A DNA stretch of 64,000 nucleotides, taken from assembly GCA_001600095.1 (NCBI GenBank), contig BCIX01000004.1, forward strand, positions 872,586 to 936,585, written 5' to 3'. This DNA comes from Bullera alba (Eukaryota; Basidiomycota; Tremellomycetes; Tremellales; Bulleraceae). The number at the start of each line of letters is the position of its first letter. Position 1 is the first letter of the stretch. The notes below the pieces were generated by a model. The model was not told the origin of the DNA. It saw only the letters and a list, made by a program, of their open reading frames with translations, and ran no database searches. Positions 21,701 through 37,995 of this stretch are shown here, one piece after another. The position numbers were made by a program, and so were the translations under genes.

Positions 21701-24700
21701 CGGTCGATGATTGGCATGACTAGCGCGAGCGAAGGAGCATCGAGGTAGTGCTCGAATGTCGTCTTGAGCAGTGCAGCCAACGCGGCATTGGTCTTGGCCG
21801 ATGGATCGGCCAGGGCTTTCATCAGCGTCGACTGGATCGCCTTGATCTCTGGATTGCTGAGCACCTCTCCAAATCGCTTGAGCGAGGTATTGGCGGCGGA
21901 TTTGACCTGGGCGTGGGAATCGTTGATGACGCCGGTGAGTTGGGGGATGATCGTGGGTAGAGACAGCGACAGCTGTTTAGGGGCACAGAATGCCATCGCA
22001 CTGGAGTTAGCGTTGTTTCAGCTTCAAACTCACCCTAAAAGCTCGATCGATCCCTTTTTCGTCCTCCACTGCTTCTCGTCCAGACCACCCAAGAGGGTTG
22101 GCAGCATCAACTTGACGCAGTGACCAGACACTTTCGACATGATGACCCTGGCGGAATCCGATACGGCTTCCCTGACATCTCCGTTCGAGTCGCCGAACAG
22201 GGTGAGAAGGAGTGGGATGATCGAGATGATGTAGGGCTCGAACACTCTGCCCAGAGTAGCAGACAGGGTTTCGAAGGCAAAGACTGCTCCCTGACGGGAT
22301 TGGTAGGCCGTCTTGTCCTCTGCCGCCTCTTGTAGCTTTTCCAACAGTTCGTACTCTTTCAGCGCGACCAGTCCTCGACCCTTCACCACTCCGGCAAGAC
22401 CATAAGCGGCACCTCGTCGACTGGCATACTTGGCTCCTGTGGTCAACGTCGAGAATAGCTTGTCGACTAGGTACTCGACCTCGTCGCTCATATCCGCGAC
22501 CAGAGGCGGCAGACAGTCGGCCACTGCGGACTGAACCAGCTCAGAGGGCGTGTTGAGCGCGTCGACCAGTCGATCCACGACTTTGGGTATCCTTGGATCC
22601 TCCGAGTCCAAGTGACGAGCAAGTCGACCAAAGAGCTAAATAGTCAGCACCAACTACCACTGGGAGACTTACAATGACAACGGCCTCGTTGATATAGTCG
22701 TTCGCATGAGCAGCTGACAAGTAGTCCTCGAACATCTTCATCAAGTTGGTCACTGCCTCTGCGCCATGGAGATCCACCACGGAGACCGCAGCGTCGAGCA
22801 TGGTCTTTCGGACCGCAGAGTGTCTGTCCCCAAGTGCGCCAGAGGTGAAAAACTGGAATAGCGGCTCAACGAGGGATTGGCTGATCTGCGGGGCCATCTT
22901 GTGCAAGGCCAATGCGATGGCAGTACGCGACTCGAACGGATCGGCTCTGTTGACCGTCTCGGGAATGACCATGCCGAATCGGTCAAACTCTGGATCGAGC
23001 GGTTTCGACTTTTCGACATAGAGCGCCTGTAGGCCCGTGATCGTGGGTTCAACTTGGGCGGGGTAGTGTTCCGCAGCGTCGGCCAGGGCGGCAGCGCAGC
23101 TGAGCCTCACCGGGGCACTGTCGTGGGCGAGGTAGCCGAGCAACGAGGTCAAGTAAGTCTCGGGAATATCCAGACCATTATCGTCCCAGAGGTGGTTGGC
23201 CAAGTTGGCATTTTGCTCGTCCTCGTCGTGAGCCGCTATCCACAGTTCTTCCGAGTAGTCCAAGTCGGTGAGATCGACGGGCTGCAGAGCTTGTAATGCC
23301 GAGTTTCGCACATTCGAGTCCTTGGACAAGGTCCCGCTGATCAGCTCCGAGATCTCCTGTGGCGTCGCAACGTCCTTGATTGCTGCGGCGAGATCGACCA
23401 GAGCGGATCCGGCGTCCTTGGCGAGCTTGGAGTGGTGTCCGATGATAGTGAACAAATTGCGTATCGTCTCCAGACGGGGGTATGCGTCGTCTTGGAACTC
23501 TCCGCAGCACGCGGCGATGATGTTGACGGTGAGGGTGAGCTGCGTCTGGGCCTCTTCGCTGGTCGGCGATTCGACGTCGATACCGCCCTGTTCGACGATC
23601 CTGCTCAGGAGGAGAGAGATGATCGAGAAGGAGGTACTGTTGAGCGGGTTTTGCTCGGCGATAAAGCTGATCTGGTAGAGCAATCGCATGACCAGCTCCC
23701 CGACTGGTTCTTGAAGGTAATCCTCGGCGATAAACGGTGCGTCGTGAGATCGCAAGATTGCTGCGGCGATCATCCTTCGGTTCTCGCCTAGTCTGTCCGC
23801 CGCGAGGTTGCCCAAGGACTACAGGTCAGCAAAGTCCCGCACGCTCGACTCACCAAGAAGACGCTGAACGCCTTGTTGTCGACAAGGAAGCTACCTGGGC
23901 CGAAGACGCTGTTGAGCAGAAGCGTGGCGAGCTCACCAACGTGTCTCTCCATCATCTCGGCATTGGACGCGACAAGAGCGGCGACGAGGTCGACACCGCG
24001 ACTGAGGCGGGCTTGAACGCTGGCCACTCGAGCTCGGACCGCAGATTCTTTGGCGAGCTGGGCATTGACGGCTGCTTGATCCGCCTTGTTGAGTTTGACG
24101 TTCGTGGCTGCCTTTTTCTTCAACGACTCGCGGACCTCTTGCTCCCATTTCTCCGTCGCATAGTCTTTTCTATTCTTGTTCTCTGGTGCATCCTTCTTCG
24201 TCGAGAGCACTGGACGTCAGCGCCGAAACCTGAACAAACTCACCATCGACAAACGCCTGGCCCTCGGGTGTAATCCAGATACCGCGTTCTTCCGCGCCTA
24301 CAAAGTCCAGCGCGTGGGGATGTAGGTCTTCCCTGATGCGCTCCAGCACAGCATCGACATAGATCGCGGGGCAGACAAAGGTGAGAGTGGTAATTGCCCT
24401 ATAGGCCGCTACAGCGAGTTGCGAGTCCTGCTCATCAGCCCAGTTCTATCGGAATGACGTACCACTGGAGGAGCACCAGCTGTTGCCCATAACGACTCGA
24501 GAATCCTCGTCGACTGCTCAGCCGCGATCGTCGCGGGATCCAACCCCGCTCCTTGGACAAGAGTGACCCATGAGACCTCTGCCGAGACTTCTGGGTGATG
24601 AGCGACGACCAAGAAGTCGACCGCCAAATCGGCCAATACCGCCTTGTCACCATTGAAGACTGCGTGAAGGAGTCGGGACATGTGTTGCGATTTCGTCTCG

Positions 24701-26777
24701 TCTCCTCTATCCGTTCTCAGCCAGGCCACGAGGCCGTCGTGGATGATACGGCCAGTGATCCGTGGCTCCTTTTGCATCAAGTCGGTGATGACGGTGAAAC
24801 AGTCAGAGTTCTTCGTCTCGAAAGCGAGGTAAATGAATGCGAGTCCGGCACTGGCGTTAGCTGGGAACTTGAGCGGGAACTCACGTGGTAGAATCGACTT
24901 TGGGTCCATTGGACAAGACCGCCGCTTGGAGAGCTCGCAAGAACCACTTTCGATCCCCATCGGTGGGTAGTTTCGAGTACGCCTTGTCGTTGAGCAGGAA
25001 CGAGGGCTTGGGCGATGTGACAAACAGAGCGGGCAGTGCGGGCGACTTGGCCAACTTGCTCGTGGATAGAGGTCCGAACGCCAGCGCTGCGGCGACATAG
25101 CCTTCGACAAAGCCGGGCGGGTTGGAAGCGGGATTGGCAGATGCAGATTGTAGATTGGTCTCGAGCGACAAGGCGAAAGCGGCAAGTGCATCTTGACCCT
25201 GTTTCGAGAGTTTCTCTCGGACAGCCCAGACAGCATCTCCAAGACCCATGGAGAGAGCGCGGCGAGTTGAGACCTTTGCCGAGTTTAGCTCTTTGGCAAA
25301 AGCGTCGACGGCCGCAGGGGGAAGGGAGATTTCGCTCTGGAGCAAGTGGGCTAGGTGCGTGGGCAGATTTGCCGCAAGAGCCGAGAGCGCTGCGTCGTTG
25401 GTCTCTTTGGCAATCAACGGGATGAGCGTCTCGAGAATGGGCGCCGAGGCGGTATCGGAAGCTGGAATCGAGCTGGCCATGGTGAACAGCGTTGCTCGAT
25501 TCTCCACACTAGCCGTCTTTCCGGTCTTTGGCAAGGCAAGGACCTCTATTGCAATCTTGACTCGGGTCTGGTCGTCACAGCGGGACACGACGGCGTTGAA
25601 CAGCGTGACTGACTTTGCCCGAGTCTCGGCATTGGACGATTTCGCGGCAGAGAGGATCGAGGGGACGAGCTTGCCGGGGAGAAGAGGGGAAATGTCGTGT
25701 GACGTAGCCAGGAGCATGTCCGCCGTGATCTCAAGAGCGACTTCGGGTGCGCGCAGCATCATCCTCTCGGCCGAGGGGATGAGCTTTTCGGAAAGCGTTT
25801 GCAGGTCGAGGAAGGAGGATAGGAAGAGGCTGTACGATTGGGAAATGTACCTCGGCACCGGGGTCTTGGATCCAATCACATTGGCAGTGTAGAACGCGAC
25901 GATCTTCTCCTGGTCCAAGAGCTGCCGGCCGGCTGGATGGGCGCCTTTACGTTCGCCGGTGGGTTTGAGCCTCAGGGCGACGGAGATGGCGTGGTTGAGG
26001 AGGATCGACACACGGAGCGGGTTGGTGGTAGTCTTGACGAGGATATCGACAATGGCGGGGATGGATGAGCGAAGTTCCCTGAGCGCTCGCCATGTACGGA
26101 TCCCAGTCTTCTTCCTCAGCCTCTCCACCTTGCCGGTCCCTTGGGACTTTGATTCCATGACATCGACAACGGTAGCAAGGGACATGACGAGCTCGGTGAA
26201 CTGTGGGGACGAGGAAAAGTCGGGTCGAGATCGTAACGTCGATAAGAGTCCCAAGATCGTGTACAAGTATGGTATGTAAACAGTCGGCGTAGTCGTCCTG
26301 CTCGAGCTGACAACTTTGTCCACTTCGCCCGTCGTCCACTTGACGAGTTTGTCTCCGAGTCCAAGTGTCTTCTCCTGCTCATCTCGCTTCACCAGGGAGG
26401 TGAGTATCGAAACGAGCAAATCGACGTGGTCCGGTTCGTACACCAGAGGCAACGAGGCGAGCACAGTGGTGAGTATCGCCGGTGTGTATTTCGCAGGCGG
26501 AGCTAAATGTCAATGACGCCCAAACCAGACCCAACTCACAATCAGGCGTAACCCGAAGATTTCTAGAAACGAAAGCATCCCTCCTTTTCTTACTGGCATC
26601 CATCAAGTTGGACCTCAGTTGAGGCATCAACTCGTCCCAGTCCACCTCGACCGCCTCCACCTGTTCCGGTTTGACAGACTTTGACGATTCCGCATCGGAG
26701 TTCGAATCGTACGCTTCGGCAATCTCCTGGGCGGCAGCTTGGTCGAGCCATGAGCCGACCTTTTTGGTCGCGGCCAT
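18740..26777 (-). CDS. GCN1: Translational activator GCN1 (HEAT-repeat protein)
   Basis: Gcn1 binds translating and collided ribosomes and, with Gcn20, activates the eIF2-alpha kinase Gcn2 during amino-acid starvation. The ATG at 26777 gives [22 protein letters not shown]. Several short introns interrupt the gene (for example near 26510, 24880, 24460, 24230, 23830, 22650, 22010, 20740, 20290, 20000, 19460 and 19240). It ends near 18740 ([13 protein letters not shown]). The predicted length of about 2,550 residues fits the family. HEAT repeats run throughout. The most conserved zone is the eEF3-like and Gcn2-binding region: [16 protein letters not shown], then [16 protein letters not shown], then [20 protein letters not shown], then [20 protein letters not shown]. 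All of these are intact. It is divergent from the uL15 gene. Confidence 0.95.
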
Positions 26778-27170
26778 ACCCCTCTGGGTCTTCAACTTGC
26801 GGAAGGGAGAGGAAATGGTGGCGGTGTTGCAGTAGTCGGCACTCTAAAGTTCAACTAAGAAGCTCGAAGAGGATCGAGGTTGAGCCAACTTCGTTGCACG
26901 GGACCCCGGATCCGAGGGAGAGCTGCTGACGTAAAGAGTTGCAGGACGGCGGACACCACCGCCATCTGTTATCGCCGACGCTGCCACAGCGGGAATATAT
27001 CGCCACCGTTAACCCCGATAGGGAGCTCAGTCCAATTTTGATCCCGTTCGTCGAAAGACACCTTAGTTTTGCTCACGCCCGGGTCGTTGCTCACCATCCA
27101 TCAAGGCCCGTCAAAGTGAGTACAAAGAGCGTCAAGGACGACGGTAGAGCATTGCTGATAATCATTCAAG
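26778..27170. other. Divergent promoter of GCN1 and ribosomal protein uL15
   Basis: About 390 bp separates the two start codons. A possible 5'-UTR intron of the uL15 gene starts GTGAGTAC at about 27117 and ends in TTCAAG just before the ATG, but an AAG acceptor is weak. No other feature was seen. Confidence 0.35.
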
Positions 27171-27733
27171 ATGCCCACAAGATTCTCCAACACCAGGAAG
27201 CACAGGGGTCACGTCTCGGCCGGTCACGGTCGTGTGGGAAAGCACAGGAAGCATCCGGGAGGTCGAGGTCTTGCTGGTGGTCAGCACCACCACCGAACCA
27301 ACTTCGACAAGGTGAGGAAATGGAGCTGGAGACGTTGCTGATTGAGGTAGTTCCATCCTGGTTACTTCGGTAAAGTCGGTATGAGACACTTCCACCTGCT
27401 CCGAAACCACGCCTTCCGACCAACAATCAACATTGACAAGGTGGGTTAGGAAATTGGTTGGACGGGACTGATTCGTGTAGCTCGTTTCGCTGCCAGAGTC
27501 GAAGGTCGAGGCTCCTTCCGGTACCGTTCCCGTCATCGACCTGCAACAGCTCGGCAAGTTCAAGCTGGTGAGTTGGATGGATGGATTTAGCCTGCGTCTG
27601 GACTTGAACTGATTGTCCGCAGCTCGGAAAAGGACGAATCAGCCAGCCATTCATTGTTAAGACCCGATTCATCTCCAAGCTCGCCGAGGAGAAGATCAAG
27701 GCGGCCGGTGGTGTCGTCAAGCTCGTCGCATAG
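27171..27733 (+). CDS. RPL28: 60S ribosomal protein uL15 (yeast L28 / human L27a)
   Basis: It is a structural protein of the large cytosolic ribosomal subunit. Four exons join in frame: 27171-27311, 27351-27440, 27481-27567 and 27623-27733, giving 142 residues, close to the yeast protein. The sequence is near-canonical: [40 protein letters not shown], then [14 protein letters not shown], and the C-terminal [18 protein letters not shown]. One detail is that the exon 1/2 junction yields [12 protein letters not shown], where yeast and human have Tyr; it is a conservative change at a splice junction. Stop TAG at 27731-27733. It is convergent with the uL16 gene. Confidence 0.97.
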
Positions 27734-28321
27734 ATGGCAGGATATTTACCGTGATGCGACCTGTACGATAAGGCATAGGCGGGATGACTGAGCGTGTTGC
27801 TGAGGATGAGGACACTTCGACGATTGGGCATCACAGATTGTGGACAGGGGACGGGATTGTCGCCTTCAAAGATTCTCTCACGGAACCGGGTCGCTGCATG
27901 TTTGGCCAGATTCATCGTCCTTTTCCCGTCATTGCTTGCAGACTGTTCGCTCACAGCAAAGCATCCGGTGGGGTCGATGGACCAGCGTCCTTGCGTTCTA
28001 CGCCGTGGCTGCGACATTGCAGCACATCGCATCTGAGGCCGCCAGTACTGCACAATTGCATATTACACTCAAGTCGCCCTGAGCTATTCGCGTGATCATG
28101 CCGCAACTCAGGTTCCCATGTCTACCATACTCGAGCTCTGCCTAGATCACATCGCCGGACGTCCGTTGGAGGGCTTGAACGAGCATCAACTCTGCCCATC
28201 GAATCAATGTCGCGAGTTTTGTATCTCACCAATCTACTCGCATGACGGAGCAGAATCCCACACCCGCGGCCGCGACCTGACCTATAGCACAACTGCATAA
28301 CCTAGCCTAGAGTACAAACAT
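27734..28321. other. Convergent intergenic region between ribosomal protein genes
   Basis: This 590-bp gap holds the 3' UTRs of uL15 (+) and uL16 (-). Short open frames cross it on both strands (for example 27784-28095 +), but they overlap one another and have no recognisable domain. No RNA gene was recognised. Confidence 0.4.
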
Positions 28322-29070
28322 CTAAGCTCGGGTAGCGGTTCGGAGGTTCTGCATGAGCTTTCCCTTTGGCTTGAGGAACTGAACGTAGGCACCGTCGTTG
28401 ATGACGAGCTTGTCTCGCTTGAGGGCCTCGTAGTCGGGTCGGTCGAGCGAGGTGAAACCCCACTTCTTCGAGACGATGATCTTCTGCCTTCCTGGGAACT
28501 TGTATCGAGCTCTTCGGAGGGCCTCGATGATGACGGCCCTGTTGGCGTCCTTGCATCGAATCGACATGATCACCTGACCACTGGAGATTGGTCAGCACAG
28601 CTCAACGATACCTAAAGAAGTTGACTGACATGTTGACTCGGGCAACGGAACCGTATGGTTTACCCCAAGCTCCTCGCATTCCCTGTTGCAGTCTATCGGC
28701 ACCGGCACACGACAACATTTTGTTGATTCGGACAATGTGGAAGGGGTGAACTCGGATTCGCATGTGGAAGGCCTCCTTTCCGGCAGTCTTGACGATGTAC
28801 TTGTTGGCGCAAATTCGGGCAGCCTCGAGAGCCTCGGATGAGAGCTGCTCGTACTCGTCGGAAACTAGGTGGCAACAGAAGGGGAAGTCATCGACGGAAG
28901 CTCGCTTTCGTCCCAGGTCGTAGATCCTGATCTTTGGGTCGGGGACACCTCGGTTGTATCGGGACTTTGGGAACCTACGCCATTGTCAGCACTGCAGACA
29001 CGACCAGAGAGGTGACTACTCACGGCTTGTTCTTACAGTACCTGTAACATCTGGCTGGACGTCTACCCAT
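28322..29070 (-). CDS. RPL10: 60S ribosomal protein uL16 (L10)
   Basis: uL16 is a late-joining large-subunit protein near the peptidyl-transferase centre, loaded in the cytoplasm. The ATG at 29070 gives [20 protein letters not shown], identical in style to yeast Rpl10. Introns lie near 29020-28975, 28865 and 28630-28580. The conserved blocks are [20 protein letters not shown], then [20 protein letters not shown], then [19 protein letters not shown], then [20 protein letters not shown], then [16 protein letters not shown]. The flexible loop near residues 102-112, which reaches the catalytic centre, is present and complete. The protein ends TATRA with TAG at 28322-28324. Confidence 0.97.
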
Positions 29071-29766
29071 CTTGACGAACTGTGCTTTGTCAGCTGTGGT
29101 TCTTTGCCGCAGTTCACTAATCGCTCCTTTCTGCGCTCCTCCTCTGTCTCTGACTCCGTTCGTTTCCTTCTCTCCTTCACACCCGTGTCGCCGCTTCTAC
29201 AACCGTCCACATCACTCACGTTTCTTTCGGTTTGAAGGATGGTAGGAAGCTGATCAAGAGTGACGATGTATATACGAGTCCCGACCGTGTGGTGCCCGCC
29301 GTCGCTGTGGAGGACTGCTTGATCAGCAAGCGGAGTTTATCGGCGTTTCGAAAATTACGACAAGTGGAGGAGACAAGTGGCGGCGGAGGGACTTTCCGGA
29401 TCTGCGGATGTATATCGAGTCGCCACGCGCGAAGCGACCTCGCGACTCTGCCAAGCGCGACTTGCGAGCCACTCCAATCGCTTCAAGGTTGCTTCAAGGT
29501 AGCTTCAAGGTTGCTTTGAGGTTGCTTTGTGTCAATGTCGGCTTTGCCAATCTTCCAAGGGACTACGCGGAGCCATCGGAGTCAAGAGGAAAGGGGGCGC
29601 ACAACTACTGGATGCTGCTCTCGATCTGGCGAGAGTTAGTGTACAAGTAGATCGCAGAGCTGGCGATGTCTTCCAACTCTCGGTTGATCTCCAACTCACC
29701 AAACTCCCTCAGCACATCCAACCCATTCGAATATTCGTATACCCATCCTCGCCGACTCATCCCTCA
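29071..29766. other. Divergent region upstream of uL16 with possible 5'-UTR intron
   Basis: About 700 bp separates uL16 (-) from the orphan gene (+). On the minus strand a well-formed intron could span 29219-29080 (GTGAGTGATG ... CTGACAAAGCACAG), ending nine bases before the uL16 ATG. Leader introns are common in fungal ribosomal protein genes. The 11-bp tandem repeat at 29480-29529 lies nearer to the orphan gene. Confidence 0.4.
29480..29529. repeat. 11-bp tandem repeat, GCTTCAAGGTT
   Basis: There are about 4.5 head-to-tail units: 29480-29490, 29491-29501, 29502-29512, 29513-29523 and a partial at 29524-29529. The third base of the core changes from CAAGG to TGAGG in the later copies. It lies about 240 bp before the orphan gene's ATG. 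Confidence 0.85.
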
Positions 29767-30635
29767 ATGGCCCCTCGAAACAAGAGACACGCTGCGACTG
29801 AGGAAATGCCCGAATCCCAAGAAGTAATCGAAGTTAGGAGGTACGTTCTAAGAGCCTTCGCATGAAGTTAGCTGACCAAATAGACTGCTGGCCCTCCTGG
29901 AAGCCAGCCCTCTGTGGGCGGGTAAATTCACCGGCGCAGACTGCCGAGAAGAAAGGCCTGGTTCAGGTCAAGGGGGTGAAGGATTCATCCTACACCAAGC
30001 CGAGGGTGAGGAGGAAGCGGACCAACTGGTAAGCTTTAATAATCAAATGTCAATCAAGAGTCTTTTTAACGATTCATTCAGCAACTTGCCATCGCTCTAA
30101 AAGTCACAACGGCATACCTAAACATCAACAAGGGTTCGAGCGTCAAGGCTTGGACGGTCAAGGGATCCCCGATTGGTATCGACTTTATCAATACCAGAGA
30201 CGCGATGCACCAACTCGAGAAAGGGATAAACAGCATCGGAGTCAAAGGCAGGGACATGAGGCCGTACGTTCATGGTCACATTTGCGAAAAACTGTACTGA
30301 CTTCTACCTATACAGTGGAATGGTGTTCCCGGAAATGAACTTCACGCAAACCGCCTCGGACAACGACCTTGACGACCTACGACTCGGTATCCACGGTGAC
30401 AACCTGTGAGTCGATGACGTGGGCCAATGTTGTGCTTCGCTAATGAAGTGGCGGTTTCCCGGGCATGTACGACGCGCGCGGCGTCGACGACCTCAACGAC
30501 ACCGACACCTTCAAAGGCAATCCAGACATGGTCGTTCTGTTCGCGCCAACCATATGGCGACCGCGTACTGGGGGTAACATCGCGCCGTCCAAGGGCGGGT
30601 CAAAAATGGTGATTGACGTTGGCGGTCATTTTTGA
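29767..30635 (+). CDS. Orphan protein of about 220 residues, end overlaps an inverted repeat
   Basis: The ATG at 29767 opens MAPRNKRHAATEEMPESQEV. Four short introns are supported by GT...AG signals and conserved frame (about 29841-29883, 30030-30080, 30264-30315 and 30409-30448). The body reads LLALLEASPLWAGKFTGADC, then QLAIALKVTTAYLNINKGSS, then KGSPIGIDFINTRDAMHQLE, then PGMVFPEMNFTQTASDNDLD. The pattern suggests a small globular alpha/beta protein without membrane segments or signal peptide. I do not recognise it. The last 30 or so residues (after NPDMVVLF) are encoded by the left arm, loop and right-arm start of a foldback element, with the TGA at 30633-30635 inside the right arm. The native C-terminus may thus have been replaced. 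Confidence 0.6.
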
Positions 30636-30688
30636 CCCGCCCTTGAAAGGCGCGATGTTCCCCCCAGCACTCGGTCGCCATATGTTGG
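30546..30688. repeat. 143-bp foldback (inverted repeat, MITE-like)
   Basis: The left arm 30546-30608 and right arm 30627-30688 are reverse complements over about 62 bp with five mismatches and one single-base gap, around an 18-base loop (30609-30626). The outer ends are CCAAC...TTGG, followed inward by CATATGGCGACCG and by CGGTCGCCATATG. The inner ends are TCAAAAATG and CATTTTTGA. The size and structure fit a miniature inverted-repeat element or a long RNA hairpin. I see no clear target-site duplication. Confidence 0.85.
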
Positions 30689-31419
30689 TCAGCCTCGTTC
30701 CGTCTTGTCGCTATCTACCTCTTGGGTCACTCTGACGGCGGTGAAGTCTCTAAGAGTCTGATCAACCCAAAGAGACCGAAGAGGTTTTAGATCTGTGCAG
30801 TTGGAAATTGGGGTGGTGTCGTTCAGTGGTCGGTTAACATAGTACTCGTACTCGAAACGAATGGTATCATTTCCGAACCGTCTATCGGGATTGCTGCACT
30901 TGTCCTCGTCCTCCGAGTCTGTGACGCAGTCGTCTCCAAACGTTCCGTCGTCTCACGCACGGTCGGTTGGTATGTCATAACTCGGTCGGTATGAGAGCAC
31001 CCTGCCCGCAGTCAGCGCTGGAGATTGGTAAGGTGCTCGAGCGCGTATAGTTTTATTTAAGAGGTACTCTGTCTGTAGGGATACTTCGAGTAGCAGTATT
31101 AACTTTGACATTCACTGGTCAGTAGTCAAATGTCCACTGGCAGTGACTCAAAGTAAGTCATCCATCGCACGCGTCGTCAAAGTCGTGCATATCAATTACT
31201 CGTAGAGCAGAGTAGATAATAGAAATCGAAGTTGGTAAATGTACAATTGGAATCAAGCTAAGAGCCATGTCGCTCAGCTCCACATTGCCTGAGCATGATC
31301 TTGGGACAGAGCCGGGGACGCCAATGGCGACGTGGTGAATCGCGAGTTGTTGCCCATCGCGGGGGATTTGAGCGAGTCGAGACTATTTCATCTCAGCACA
31401 CGGCCCAGGACGCTCTGAC
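30689..31419. other. Intergenic region downstream of the foldback
   Basis: This 730-bp region lies between two 3' ends (orphan gene + and kinase gene -). It is less GC-rich than its surroundings (for example TTTTATTTAAGAG near 31050). No open frame, RNA gene or repeat that I can support was found. Confidence 0.4.
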
Positions 31420-34907
<3,488 letters not shown>

Positions 34908-36297
34908 CCTAGAGATCTATATGATCAACGGATAAGCAGTGATCCACTCGCAGTGTTTGGTCCCTTGCGCAAAGCTTTGATTTGTCCTGTTCCAGACAGC
35001 GGGCTGAGAGACATTTATCGATAAGAGGGCTATTCAGTATACATGGCTTGCATCAGCGATCTCCCCCTTTCCCTCTCGCTCTAGCTGCGTTGCATTCAGC
35101 TGGACCTGATGCCGATCTTTCAGCTTGCCAGTGTCATTAGCGTACTTGCAGGCCGTCGATGGGCTGAGGCGGGCGCGCTGGTTGTTGACGGGGCTGGTCT
35201 TGGTATTTTTGGTTCGATGTCAACATTGTCGAGCGCAGTTATGGGCGTGCGTGACGTATTGCCCGGATCTTAATACAGGCGGATCTGGTTGTGATCGCAG
35301 CGACCCGACGTCACTTAACAGGGCCAATGGTGCTGCTCGTAGTGATCACTGATCAGTGGTGAGACTGTGAGAGGTCGAAAGTCAGGACGACCCAACATCC
35401 CGAGCTGGCGGACCAAAAGGCGAGGTTGAAACAGCTTAAATTCGCCCCCACCTTATACCAACCTTACCCCTGTTGTTTCACCGTCCAGCCAGCGTGTTCG
35501 TCCAGACTTCCCCTTCAAAGGGTCCTCCCCGACTATACCCAAGCATGGACAATAGAGACACGAGCTGGAACGACCTCTACCCAGACGACCATCATCCCGA
35601 CACGTCTGTCTCCCAGGCCACAGGGGGTGAATCTGACCATATGGGCGCGTTTCACGGCGCTCAGTATGGACCCGTTCCGGAGCGCACGGTTCACGATCCT
35701 CCCTTCACCGGTCACACAACTGCCCTTTAGAGACGCGATTCTAGTGGAAAAGCCGGGCATGGTATGTAAGCTATACATGCATCGCTCGAGCCATCGCGAG
35801 CAGTGTCTCCAAGTGAAATAGTATACAAGCAAGGTCCATGCCTGTCCATGCTGATCGACAGTGAGATCATATCCCCCCAATCCCTCCGGTATCCTTTAGC
35901 GCACTTTGCACGATCAGCAACGTTGGACCATCGCTGTGTGATCTTCCCGTCGCCTTGGTAGCTCAACTGGATACTCTGGCTAGGTACCAAGTATCACAGC
36001 ATCGCTTCTGTCATCTGGATACCCTTTGATCGTGACTGCGGTTAGCGTTCAGCCTTTGACCATCATCACCATCACACATATCATCTCGTCGACCTCTATC
36101 TCCTTTGTCTTCCTCATTCGTGGATATTCCTCTAATCCGTCATCCTTTACAGCGACAACGCTCAATATCGACTACACTGCACCCAAATCACTCCTTTCAG
36201 CTCACGTCGCCAATCACCCCGGGACCCCCTTGGACCCATCGTCGAGCTGAGAAGGCCGCAAAGGAGCGTCACAGAGTATATTAGAACGAGTCAGTGC
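34908..36297. other. Divergent promoter region, kinase gene and CPK1
   Basis: About 1.4 kb separates the two kinase genes. A near-palindrome AGTGATCACTGATCAGT occurs at about 35339-35355. A 61-codon open frame starts at 35544 (listed separately). Part of this region should be the 5' leader of CPK1. Confidence 0.4.
35544..35730 (+). CDS. Possible small ORF upstream of CPK1
   Basis: The ATG at 35544 opens an uninterrupted frame of 61 codons beginning MDNRDTSWNDLYPDDHHPD and ending TGHTTAL. It is acidic and histidine-rich, with no signal peptide, CAAX box or known domain. It could be an upstream ORF in a long CPK1 leader, a first exon, a separate small gene or chance. Confidence 0.2.

Positions 36298-37995
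<1,698 letters not shown>

Noticed and set aside
27784..28095. Open frames between the two ribosomal protein genes
   Set aside because: They sit in the shared 3' UTR region, overlap in several frames and show no domain.
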